Shown here one piece after another: positions 1-10,980 of a stretch of DNA of 64,000 nucleotides. The position numbers and the translations under genes were made by a program. Origin of the DNA: Brachyhypopomus gauderio (lineage: Eukaryota; Chordata; Actinopteri; Gymnotiformes; Hypopomidae); the NCBI RefSeq assembly GCF_052324685.1, contig NC_135222.1, positions 4,743,420-4,807,419 on the forward strand. Direction: 5' to 3'. Positions within the stretch are counted from its first letter, which is position 1, and the number at the start of each line of letters is the position of its first letter. The notes under the pieces were generated by a model. It ran no database searches. It saw only the letters and a program-made list of their open reading frames with translations, and had not been told where the DNA came from.

Positions 1-1380
1 ATTAGTGCTTGGGGTGGATTCAATAACTTGAAGGTAATGAGGAAGTGTGAAAGTAAGATCTTGCAGATCTTGTACTCAGGAGAAGGGGTCATGTGGTGAC
101 GTTGTGTCGATCTAGTGTGTCATGTTTTAATTTTGAGGTACACTGACCATTATGTCTGTAGGGGCTTTGATGCACTGTGGGACATCCATCACCCTCCAGA
201 GTGCATTATGTGGTACTATGTCATATATCAGGGACATTATAGATGTTTCCTGTTAAAACCCAGCACAAAAAAATAAGTTCTTCCAGAGGTTACAACCCCA
301 AAGGAGAAGGCTATGTATTAACCAAAAGAAAAAACCCAACAATGCCACCTTCAGCAGTCTATTCTGTCACTCAAGACATGGTAATTGGTGCTATAATGAA
401 TAATACTCTCAGGACCTTTTCATCTGATCAAATGAAAAGGCCTTTAAGAACTGAAAAACAATGTAGCGCGAAGAGCTATTTTAACTGGTGTGTGCACGCA
501 CCCCAAACACCAGATGCCACATCAGATTTACTGTAGCACTTGCTGGCTGTCCACCATTAGGCATCGATGCTTTTTGCTTTACCGGTACGCAAGATTCATT
601 TGAGTGAATCTGTGTCTTTCAGTTTTCCTCCACCTTAACCACAGTTGGCTTGCACCTGCGTGTGAAGGCTGGCTAATGTACAAGTGGGATCGCTGCTCTC
701 ATCGACACCAGTGTGGCTTCCATTATGAAGCCCACATTGATCGTTCTTTGCCTCTGTAGCATCGGGTGTCCCCGGCATCTACGTCTGCCATTGCTGCAGA
801 ACGCCAACGAGCCCCCGGGGCCACAGGAGTTTTCTGTCTGCATCCTTTTTTTTTTTTGCGGTCAGATCTGTTTGGCAATTGCTAATGACCTGTCGTTTGT
901 TCTGTGTGGTTCCCAGAAGGTCTGCCTTTGTGAGACACAGGGGTCAGAAACTCCAGCATTGGGTCACCAGACCCAGATCGTGCTGTCTGGTGTGCTGAGC
1001 TCTGCTTTGGTGTGTGTACTGGAGTCCTATCCCCCCCCCCCCCCCCCCCCCCACTCCGTCCAAGGGATATTACTCACCTGTGCCCGCCTCTGTCTTTTCC
1101 CCCACAAATGCACTTGACATTTGATCCCCGGAAGGGTCATGTGACAGTTGGCCGTTCCTGAACTGCTCTGCACCGCAACAGCAGGTTCGTTTTCACTTCT
1201 TGTCAGACACAAGGGCATCTTTCAAGCTAACTGAATGAATCCTTTTTTTTTGTCCCTCTGTGGTTAAGGTAGTATTACTAACAAACCTAAGTGGTTAAAC
1301 ATCAGTGGCTCTGACTGTGTACTTGAGTGTGTTTATTGTCACTGACTGCATTGTTATTGAGACACACAATGGATGCTATT
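1..1380. other. Intergenic / far upstream of lingo3
   Basis: I see no supportable gene here. Short open frames occur on both strands but resemble no family, and one of them runs through the poly-C tract at 1031-1052. The stretch is mostly unique AT-rich sequence. It could hold a non-coding 5' exon of lingo3, since LINGO genes usually have non-coding leader exons, but nothing in the sequence fixes one. Confidence 0.4.
1031..1052. repeat. Poly-C homopolymer, 22 bp
   Basis: An uninterrupted run of 22 C. It is one of about ten C or G runs of 11 bp or more scattered through the window. Confidence 0.9.
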
Positions 1381-1382
1381 TG

Positions 1383-1720
1383 GAAGGTTTGTCATTCCCC
1401 CGACCTCTCCATCCTTTGCCGAGGCCGAGTGCAGACACTCCCGCCGTAGATCACCGCCTGCCCAGGTAGCGGCCGCACCCCCCGGGGCGTCCATCGTCTG
1501 ACCAGGCCGCCCGCGCCCTGCCGGCCCCCTCGGTTGACGGATGGGTGTTCTGAACCGGCGCGCTGCGGAGCGGAAAGGCTCGGTGTTTGTCTACGCGCGG
1601 CTGCGGTGTAGGCAAGGACCAGGAGAGATCCGTCTGGTGCGTCGCACCGCCTCCAGGAAGGGGCGGCGGCCGCCGTCTCGGGTCACCGTGACGATGCCCA
1701 CACAGACCTCCTGCCTTTTC
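1383..1720. promoter_or_regulatory. CpG-rich block, possible promoter/leader-exon region of lingo3
   Basis: This block of about 340 bp is conspicuously GC- and CpG-rich compared with the AT-rich DNA on both sides. It contains NotI-like GCGGCCGC-type sequence and several CCGCC/GGCGG clusters. Unmethylated CpG islands in vertebrates commonly mark promoters. A non-coding first exon of lingo3 about 4 kb downstream is a reasonable inference, but no TATA box or clear donor decides it. Confidence 0.35.
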
Positions 1721-2879
1721 TCATTCATGCTCTGCTCGTCAGGCATCCTGGTCTCCATCTGTTTCTAGTGTCGGTTTCTCCTGGGTATATGCAGGCTGTG
1801 TTGCTTAAACTGCCAGTGTGTATGAAAGGTACTGTATAAATAAACTTGCCTCGTGCGTACAGTATGTGTGGTGAAGAAGCAAATATACATTTACTTGTCC
1901 AACACATTTTATGTTTATATAAAATAAATGTGCTTGTTGTCATTTAACTCCATGGTCTTAAGTTGTCAGATTCTTTTTGTTGTATTCTGTAAAATCAAAT
2001 AATTACATAAATAATAATTATAATAATAAAAATAAAAACAATAGTTTTTATAAAAGTTTTTTATAATTATTTTATAAAGGTTTTATAAACAATATACAAT
2101 AAAGTTCTCCCTCTTTTTCCATAAAAAAGGATTATAGTTGCCCTATCAGTTTTTTTTTTTTTTATGTGCTCTGAAGTTCTTCCCCAAATATTTTTCTCCC
2201 TCTCTTTTTCTTTTTACATTTTATCTCGGAACGGTAACTACAACAGTGTCCTAAAGAATATCTTGGCTTACATTTAGCATGCTAATCTTCATGAAAAAAA
2301 AAATCACAGAGCATCTAATGGCTAATGGTTAGCATGTTATACCGGCTTGGACTCAACAGAAGTGAGGTGTTTTTTATTTATCTTTAAATTAATCAGAACA
2401 GGTAATGCTATAAGTATCAGATAGGAAGGGATGTATGTATTACCCCTCAGGGCAGGTAGACATTTTTTTGAGGGAGAACTTTGACTCTAGAGTTCCTATA
2501 TTACCGTGTGCCTGTGTACTGTTGTAAACACACTCAATCACAGACTGTGTGCAGGTCCCCACAGTGTGTTGCACATATGGGAAGACCAAAGGTCTTAAAT
2601 ACAATCCCTCCCACAGTCCTTCGCCAGACACATGACGCTTTTCTGATGTTTTGCTTTGATAATTCTGCACAGGTCCCCAAGCCCATGACTGTTTGAGACT
2701 CATTAATCTGCAGACAGTCTGGCTTCAGCTTCCACACAATCCCCCCCCCCTGATCCTGTTTCAATATCCCCGACGGTCTAACATGTGGACGCTTCTCACC
2801 TGAACAGGCTCCTGTTTGTGCAGGGCTGTGTGCTAATCTCCCCCCCACATTCTCATATCTGCTTCATTAGTGCGTTGCT

Positions 2880-3420
2880 TGATGACTGCTTGTTCCGTAA
2901 CCTCGGGTCCGGCGCCGGCCACCTGGCCGAGGGGGCGAACGGCGGTGACGCGTCTCCTGCGCCGCCCTGCCAAGGCCTCTGCTTTCATCTTCCTCTCGTT
3001 ACAGCGTTGGCCGCGATATTCGACACTCAACTGCACCTGGGGCTGATGAAAGTGCAGCGTCTACTGCCGAGCCTCGGGCCCTGCATCTAAGCTGGCAGGC
3101 GTCCGCTTCTGTGTTGGGCCCCCGAGAGGCCGATCTCTTGGCCCCGCGGCCCTTATAAATACCATGATGTAATGCATTATTCACTTGCCCCTCGCTGCCG
3201 GAAACCCAAGGGCCTTCAGTCGTGGATATCAATCTCCCGGGCTCTATCAGCGGAGCCAATATTGAAATTCATTAGGGGCGTTGGATGTTGTAAGCAAATC
3301 ATCATTTAGGCAATTAGTCCTTAGTGAGACCTTTTAAAAGTGCGTTTGGGGGGCAATTGGTATGAGGCTATTATTTAAGTCCATAATGTGTTCAAGTGAG
3401 CTCAACCTTCTGGATGATAA
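2880..3420. promoter_or_regulatory. Candidate conserved non-coding block upstream of lingo3
   Basis: A CpG-rich segment (about 2890-3150) passes into a non-repetitive segment with several homeodomain-type ATTA/TAAT cores and no open reading frame worth keeping. It ends just before a hAT miniature element. The low-repeat, mixed-composition texture resembles vertebrate conserved enhancers. This is a judgement by eye with no alignment behind it. Confidence 0.25.
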
Positions 3421-3705
3421 GTTAAAGCAGTGGTTCCCAAAGTGGGGGGCGCGCCCCCTAGGGGGGGCGCGGAGGTATTGCAGGGGGGGCGCGGAGGTTG
3501 TTGGAAGTAAAACATGCGCACGTCGGTGGTGTACTGTTTGAAATCGCTAACTACTGGCGATCGACCGCTATCGCGGCATCAACCCCCCCCCCCCCCCCCC
3601 CCCCCCGCTCAACAAAAATTATTGGGCGCATGGGGGGGCACCAAATTATTCTCATCTACTAAAGGGGGGCACGACAGAAAAAGTTTGGGAACCACTGAGT
3701 TAAAG
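3420..3705. mobile_element. hAT-type miniature inverted-repeat transposon with 8-bp TSD
   Basis: The element spans 3428-3697 (270 bp). It begins CAGTGGTTCCCAAA and ends with the inverse TTTGGGAACCACTG. It is flanked by perfect 8-bp direct repeats AGTTAAAG at 3420-3427 and 3698-3705. An 8-bp target duplication with CAGTGGTTCCC-type ends is diagnostic of hAT (Charlie/hobo-class) transposons. The interior has no transposase frame, so it is non-autonomous. It holds runs of G, a GGCGCG motif and a 24-bp poly-C run. Confidence 0.9.
3583..3606. repeat. Poly-C homopolymer, 24 bp, inside the hAT element
   Basis: Uninterrupted run of 24 C within the hAT miniature element. The rest of the element is also rich in short C or G runs. 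Confidence 0.9.
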
Positions 3706-5797
3706 AATGCTGCGGTTGGAGTGTTGGGTGAGGGGGGGGGGGTGCATATGGTAAATCACTGCGTTGAGCAATAATATCATTTCTGTGGCAACATTGCCAG
3801 CAGTGTTCCTGAGTGACACAGCGGGCTCCTCGTTTGGCTCCTCATCCGAGATGAGTGAGTCTCATCCATTTACCTGGCAGCTGAAGGAAGTTCTTTCACT
3901 CCGGCTGTCACTTGGCGAGGGCTGACCATGCTGACTGGATGGGCTGCTTAGTGTCACTCGATACAGGGTTGAGCCAGAGGTTGGCCACGTGTCTGTGTCA
4001 CCAGAGAGGACGGGGGAGGGCAGAGAGAGGGGGTCTCTCGGGGTTCTTAACGCTTAAATGCCATTCTCCAACAACAGGCTGGCACTTGAAGAAGGGATCT
4101 ATTGAACTTTTGAACCAGAGGTGAGTCTGCATTACCTCACTTTGGCAGAACATGACGGCCCCCTTTGTGTGATATGGATGATAATTAATTTAGGCATGTA
4201 TATTGGTTTCTTTGCTCATGTACTTGAAAGAATTGAATTTAGATGAGAGCCTTTGATGAGAAATTCCTACATCAGATGCTGTTCATACTGTATTATAGAG
4301 AAATGTATCATCCCCTGACTTACTCAAGTGCTGCATGTATTTATATCACGATTGCTTCAAAGAATATGAAAGGCTTAAATCCTTAAAAGGGTAATTAAGT
4401 CAGACTTCATTTTGAGAGAGGTAAAATTAACAATAATTAATTGAAAAATTATGCTTGAACAAATAAGTTTAATTAAGATAAGATGATTATCCTATGCATT
4501 CATCAAAAAAATCTGTTATCACATTTCAGGAAAAGTCAGCGTGTTCAAAAATTCCAAATGAATGTCATCCGTGCTATTATTTTTCTTCAGTACTAAGCAC
4601 TGAATAATTGCTTGCTTAATTATAATTAGCTAGAGACTTATGCAAATTAATTCCATGAGATTTCAGTGGGCATACGTACTAACCAAGAGGCAAGAAGAAT
4701 GATTTAAAGATCATCAGGCTGCAGCCAACACCTGAGTGTAATGACTGTGTATTTAGCCATTTATCCCTATGCACTTGTAATGTTTACTTGTAAACTGAAT
4801 GTAACAAATAACTCAAGTTTACTTGAAATATGCAAAAAGCATTAACCATAATTGGGAGTTTGCTTGCTGTGCCCCACTGTCACTACACCCATCTATACCA
4901 GGGCCATTTGGTGCTGTTCTCCGATTAGGATGTCACCATAAATGACATGGGACATGGAACATGGGGCAGTTATCCTCTGAATGCCCTTGTCTCAGTACGG
5001 ACAGACGTTTGAGAAGACGTGGCGTGGCGTGGCGTGCCGTGATGAGTCTCAAAGGCAGCATGCGTCGTTACTTCTTGTGCGACGGACGAGACCAGGGTGG
5101 GAAAAGGTGCAACGTTGGCCTTTTCACTTTTTTTGTGAGTTTCCTGCTCTGCCCACTCATGGCAAGCAAGGATATTTCTGCAACCCCGTTCCAGAACATT
5201 CACTGAAGCCGACTGTGCCACTGTGTTCTGGCTGCTTGAGTAATACCTCTTCTGTAGTGGAGTAGCTGAAGCAGTCAGTCCTGGTTTTGGTCGAGGGAAC
5301 CTCAGAGTGCACTCAGAGCACAGAAACAGCCGTCCTGTCGTGGCCCTGAAGTCACGTGCGTTGGCTTTGTGTTTTTATCATATTCCATGTTTTGGGATGT
5401 GTTGGGATTATTGTGCATTGTAAGCTGTGGCATATGCATCAGGTGCATGAGCTCTGCACTGACCTAGTTTTGTCTCATTTCACCATGACCCTTTCCCCAT
5501 TGTTCACTGTGTTTTGTCGGCTAATTTCCATTCCATTATAAAAATGCTGATTTTGGAACATTTTTCCAAGGTGCAGCACACAGGGCATGATGCACAGGTC
5601 ATTAATGTACTTCCAACAGGGCCATTGGAGACTCTCCTAGTGAGCACCTCCACCTCCATTAACCACCTGCCTCCACACAATATGCTCAGTAACCACAATG
5701 GGCTTGTGTAAGTGGCTATTATGTAACTTTGTCATAGAAACACCAGAGGGAGATAATTAACCATGTGTTTTTGTGCTCTCTGTTTTGTTGTGTCTAG
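3706..5797. other. Upstream region / probable last leader intron of lingo3
   Basis: No coding gene is supportable. 4130-4870 is AT-rich, repeat-poor and full of TAATTA/AATTAA motifs, a texture often seen in conserved enhancers, though no alignment supports this. A good 3' splice site (pyrimidine-rich ...TTGTGTCTAG at 5788-5797) closes the region, so its distal end is probably the intron before the lingo3 coding exon. Confidence 0.4.
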
Positions 5798-5841
5798 GTG
5801 TCTGGTGCTCTGATCCAGTCCTAGTAAGGCTGAGAAGGGGC

Positions 5842-7659
5842 ATGGCTGTCTGTCCAGGCCTGGGCTTGTTGGGTCTTTGGCTATTGTTTGTCACAGCCCC
5901 TGGCTCACAGGGCCAAAGTTGTCCGGTGCACTGTGATTGTGTGGCCCAGAGGAGGGCTGTGACTTGCCAGAACAAGCACTTGAATTCGTTTCCGAATGGA
6001 ATTTCCGCCGAAACGCGACTTCTGGACCTGCGTGGTAACAGTCTGCGCTGGGTGGAGCATGCAGATCTTGCAGGACTCGTCTGTTTGGAAGAGCTGGACC
6101 TCAGTGAGAACCTCATCAGCGTGCTAGAACCCAACGCTTTCTCCAGCCTGCTCAATCTACGCGTGTTGCGCCTGCGTGCCAACCAGTTGAAGCTGGTGCC
6201 AATGGGGGCCTTCTCACACCTCGCCAATCTCACGACTTTGGACCTCAGTGGGAATAAGCTGGTCATCTTGCTCGACTTCACTTTCCAGGATCTGCGTAAC
6301 CTTCGAAACCTGGAGGTGGGTGACAATGACCTGGTGTACATCTCCAACAAGGCCTTCCTGGGCTTGGTCGGCCTGCAGGAGCTCACCATCGAAAGATGCA
6401 ACCTGACCTCTGTCTCAGGTCAGGCCCTTTCCTACCTCCGTGGCTTGGTCACGCTTCGACTACGCTACCTCAGCATCGCCTTGTTGGAGGAACAGAACTT
6501 CCGTAAGCTGGGTGGTCTCCGGGGTCTAGAGATAGACCACTGGCCCTTCTTAGAGTACATTTCCCCACACAGTTTTCAGGGCTTAAACTTGTCCTGGCTG
6601 ACTATTACCAACACAAACATCACCACAATTCCCACCGGTGCCCTCCGTAACCTTATCCACTTAGTACGCCTGAACCTTTCTTACAACCCCATCTCTGTTC
6701 TGGAGTCCTGGGCCCTACGTGACCTGGTCCGTCTGAAAGAGCTGCACCTTGTGGGCACCAAATTGGTGTCTGTGCAGACGTTTGGTCTGGGAGGCCTACA
6801 GCAGATCCGTTTGCTCAACCTGTCCAACAACGCTCTGGTAACGCTGGAGGAGTCGGCCTTCCACTCAGTGAGCACTCTGGAAACACTGCGGGTGGACGGG
6901 AACCCGCTGTCCTGTGACTGCCGCCTGCTATGGGTCCTGCAGCGACGCAAGAGCCTCGGCTTCGGCGGCCGGCCGCCGGTGTGCGCCACGCCCGTCGAGG
7001 TTCAGGGCAAGGCCATCAGCGCCTTCTCCGACGCGACGCTCCTCAACCACTTCACCTGCCAGCGGCCCAAGATTCGCAACCGTAAACTGCAGCAGCTGAG
7101 TGCTCGCGAGGGCCAGGCGGTGTCGTTCCTGTGCCAGGCGGAAGGGGAGCCGGCGCCGGTCATCTTCTGGATCTCACCCCAGCGCCGCCGCATCACCACT
7201 AAGAGCCTGGGCCGCGTCACAGTGCTCGCGGAGGGCACGCTGGAGATCCGGTACGCCCAGGTGACGGACAGCGGCACGTACATCTGCATCGCCAGCAACG
7301 CCGGAGGCAACGACACCTACTTCGCCACGCTGACGGTCAGCGGGCTGCCGCTGGATGCGGCCGTCACGGCGAATCGCACCTACTACGTGGGTGACCTCAA
7401 TGACACAAACCAGAATGACACGCACGTCTTCCTGAAGTTCACGTTAGACCTCAAGACCATCCTGGTGTCCACAGCCATGGGCTGTATCACATTTCTGGGT
7501 GTGGTCCTTTTCTGCTTCCTTCTCTTGTTCGTGTGGAGCCGTGGACGTGGACAGCACAAGAACAACTTTTCAGTAGAGTACTCCTTCCGGAAGGTGGATG
7601 GCCCCACAAACAGTGGAGGTCAAGGAGGGGCTCGAAAATTCAACATGAAGATGATATGA
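5842..7659 (+). CDS. lingo3: LINGO-family leucine-rich repeat and Ig domain transmembrane protein, lingo3-like
   Basis: Encodes a 605-residue type I membrane protein of the LINGO family, neuronal surface proteins (LINGO1 is a Nogo-receptor complex partner). The order seen is signal peptide (about 1-25, LLGLWLLFVTA), LRRNT cysteine cluster (CPVHCDC, about 27), about a dozen LRRs including LDLSGNKLVILLD and EVGDNDLVYIS, LRRCT (NPLSCDCRLLW, from 354), one I-set Ig domain (cysteines in SFLCQAEG and DSGTYICIA, about 423-500), a TM helix (about 538-566) and a short tail ending RKFNMKMI. The single coding exon is typical of LINGO genes. An acceptor at 5797 lies 44 bp before the ATG, and the start at 5842 has G at -3 and +4. 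The open frame extends 69 bp upstream without another ATG. The tail EYSFRKVDGP and the atp8b3/onecut3 synteny favour LINGO3 over the paralogues. No breaks are seen. Confidence 0.93.
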   Translation: MAVCPGLGLLGLWLLFVTAPGSQGQSCPVHCDCVAQRRAVTCQNKHLNSFPNGISAETRLLDLRGNSLRWVEHADLAGLVCLEELDLSENLISVLEPNAFSSLLNLRVLRLRANQLKLVPMGAFSHLANLTTLDLSGNKLVILLDFTFQDLRNLRNLEVGDNDLVYISNKAFLGLVGLQELTIERCNLTSVSGQALSYLRGLVTLRLRYLSIALLEEQNFRKLGGLRGLEIDHWPFLEYISPHSFQGLNLSWLTITNTNITTIPTGALRNLIHLVRLNLSYNPISVLESWALRDLVRLKELHLVGTKLVSVQTFGLGGLQQIRLLNLSNNALVTLEESAFHSVSTLETLRVDGNPLSCDCRLLWVLQRRKSLGFGGRPPVCATPVEVQGKAISAFSDATLLNHFTCQRPKIRNRKLQQLSAREGQAVSFLCQAEGEPAPVIFWISPQRRRITTKSLGRVTVLAEGTLEIRYAQVTDSGTYICIASNAGGNDTYFATLTVSGLPLDAAVTANRTYYVGDLNDTNQNDTHVFLKFTLDLKTILVSTAMGCITFLGVVLFCFLLLFVWSRGRGQHKNNFSVEYSFRKVDGPTNSGGQGGARKFNMKMI

Positions 7660-10600
7660 AGGTGTAAAACACTATGAAGACAGGGTAACTAAGAACAGCA
7701 CGGAAGAGTTTGTTGTATGTATTTGCCCTTCAGTTTTGAAGACAATTTTCAGAGTCACTTTTACTGTAGTCACTGAGATGTCAACTACTGATGTCCTATA
7801 TCTCTACATATTTCAACATATAAAGAAATAAGCCATGATTAAACAGTAATTCTTACAATTATATAACAATTGCTTCAGCAATTTAGCAACGTATGCTCTG
7901 AAAGCTCATACACGATATCTCATTTAATTATAGAGACCAACAAGGAATATCTGTTGGCCTTATTGAATAACTGTACAGCAGCACAAATTAATATTTAAAT
8001 AATTAGAAGTGTTATTACAAAAACCTGTGAAAAAAGTAGGTTGTCTGACATCTGAGCACATTCTAATACTGTAGGTGCATTATCAGAGGTGCTCTCTGAC
8101 TGCCAAGGAATTGCCAAAATGTTATAAAGTCCAGCTCAGAGGTTTGGTGATGGGTGTTGAGTTGGTCCAGACCAGGACGGGGCTTGTTTGGTGCTGTTTA
8201 CAATGACAGCAGCAGCATACACGGTTTGCACTGCCAGCCACCAATTAAATGATGATGTAGACAATTATAGAATGAAACCCACTTTGTTATGCCCAGTGAC
8301 TAGTGTCACCTCCTGAGGTGAAACTGTTACCAAGTTCTCATAATGCTGCGTCCTAATTGTGATAATTGATTTGACATCCTGCAGACTAATCTGCACAAAG
8401 GCAGTGGTGTTGAAATGATACACAAAGCACATTTACTGTTTTCTTACTGCAGAAAAAAACCTTTTATCTGTTAATCACCAATATTAGCAGTGTGATATTT
8501 TTATTGTATAAAGATGTTCAGGTATTTGTAACTGTATATATAGCTGTTTGTGTATAGTGTTTCTGTGTCTAGTTTTGTCATGTTTTGATAGGCTTTTAAA
8601 ACACTATTATATTTTATTGTGAGAAACATTCTGAACAGACAATGCAGAAGGTATTAGTTATAAACATTTTTTTCCTCTGTTTTCCTTGAAAAAGTATATA
8701 TTGTGTTTATAATTAATAATGTCATATGGCCGACAGTATGTATAAATGTAACTACGGTGCCCATCCCTGCATCCAAAATGATTTAACTAAGCTACACTAC
8801 TGCCCTCAGCTGGTGGGAAGTATTTAATATCACAGGGTATTCGAGCATGAACCCTTCTAATATATTTCCCCAAAGCAGTAGAGTTATTGTCTATGTATAG
8901 GCTCTGTATCTCATAAGCTGAATTTTATACTAAGTGGAGACTACTGTGTATTATATTGCTTTTTGCCATTAAAAGCTTAGTTGAAGATATAACAATGGAC
9001 TACACTCTAAAAAGCAAATGTTCCAGGTTACTAAAATAATAAAAAAGGTTTATATTTTTAAAGACTAATCATCTTCACACCATGTTTTGAACAGAATGGA
9101 AAGACTGTCCAAGTTGGTTTTATTCTTTCACTGTACATTCACTGTTTATAAATGTGTGTATCCTAAAATGTCTTTGCTGTCTTCTGTTTATGCTTACAAA
9201 CATTTCCAGTTCCTTGAAGTTATAGTAATGCTAAATTCAGCACTAAATGAATGCCATCTTAATTTATTGTCAGTAAGTTCTCCAAAGAAATTTTCAAATG
9301 AAATGTCCAACCAAATGGTTCATTTCCAACCCTTTTTCTCTCTTCTTCTAAGATGAAGTGCGAGATCATGGTTAAGAAATGCATAGTCCACTGGGTCAGG
9401 CATGTGCACTAGATTGCCCAGATTTAGCTGTTCAGTATATTTACACCTTAAATTTTGACTTTGGCTCCAGTTATATAACCAGTACAATTTGAAACAGTTT
9501 GTTAGACATTGGTGAGTATGAATGTATTGTTTAGACTCAATGAGAAGTCTTAATCCAGTTCTTTCTTATATTAATAATTTTTGTATGTTTGCTTTTTCTC
9601 TTTGATTGGCTATCCAAACATATCCACCAATTAGAAACCTATGTGTCTTAAACAAACACATTCTGTATCCTGATTGGTCAGTAGAAGGGTTTCCTTTCAG
9701 TTTCCTTAGGGTATAGCTGACATTTTGGCCTTCCTATCTGGTTAAGGAAGGTTAAAAGATGAGCAGACTTCTAATGAGTACATAAATACAGGACTCGTTT
9801 AGCTAAGAACTTAAGTCTTAGGTAGACTTTTTGAATGTGATACTCTTTTTGACACGCACCATGCATATATTAGTTGACTAAATAAACATCACATTTCCTG
9901 AGTGTGAATCAAGTAAAAACATATGAAAAATAACACAAAACATGTCTGATAGTAATTAATTAAAATGAAAATTAAATTCAAATAAAAAAAAATGTTACAC
10001 CAAAAGTCAAAATAAAACCAAAACTGAAATGAATCACATGTCTTGAAACACAGCGAATCACACCAAATGTTCAGAGAGATAAATATTTCAGTATTGAAAT
10101 GTTCTGGAGTAGTCTCTTAGCTATTTGAGTGCAGGTCTCTGGAGAGTCAGAAGAACAGTCCACCATGTGTACACATGCTGTTGTTTTGGCTAAGAATTCC
10201 AAGCTGTGGCCTGGTGCTTCTGTTTAGCCTCCTGAGTATTTGTAGCCAAGATGCTAGTTGAACACTTGACACACTTCTTAGCAAGCAAGAGAAGTGGGGC
10301 AGGCCACTGCATGATTGTTTACTGTATTAATGACAGTGTGGTTCAGATACAGCAATAGGTTGTGCACTGTAGTCTGATAATGATAATAATGAAAAAGAGA
10401 AGTTATCTAAACCTCTACTGTTTCACTTTTAAAGAGATAATGCTCACAGATTAAGTTATTATTCAACAACTGTAGTAAAAAAATGAATATGTATATTTGA
10501 AAATGTACAATATAATGGACAATAGAGTACAATGAATGCAATTCAGATTATATTTACATGTCAATGTCTGGAATGATATTGCTTATTACTGATACATAAA

Positions 10601-10980
10601 ATGGCAATGATGCGTGAATGAATGTCTCTTCTTAATGTTCATAGCATCTTTATCACTTTTTTTAAAGATGTAAAGAAAACTGATCTCAAAAAACAATAAA
10701 ATTAATAATCAATCATTTCAATGTTTTGTTTATATTTAGTTTGGTAATAAATAAATTAATTCAAGCTGCGATTTTAACTGACATTAAGTTAGAGACGTTT
10801 AAAGTTTAGGAGTAATTTCTGCCCTGTGTAACATCAACTTTGTAATATTTTAATAATTTGGTTGCAGGGGAAGTAATTCAAATTAGGCTACATGTTTATC
10901 TGATCTGAGGATTTGTTACTTAGGTGGTTAGTGTAACAAGCATGTTAAGGTGTATACAGCAGTACTAAACTACTACATGT
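7660..10980 (+). other. lingo3 3' UTR and 3' flank
   Basis: AT-rich, repeat-poor sequence downstream of the lingo3 stop with no credible coding frame. AATAAA hexamers occur at 9038-9043 and again near 9882, so a 3' UTR of 1.4-2.2 kb would fit the long 3' UTRs usual for LINGO genes. The true end cannot be fixed from sequence alone. Confidence 0.4.
9038..9043 (+). terminator. Candidate poly(A) signal AATAAA for lingo3
   Basis: Canonical AATAAA about 1.4 kb past the lingo3 stop codon. Other hexamers lie further downstream, so its use is only a possibility. Confidence 0.3.

Noticed and set aside
5757..7607. Antisense and shifted open frames over lingo3 (up to 214 codons)
   Set aside because: Shadows of the real LINGO frame in GC-rich coding DNA. 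None resembles a protein family.
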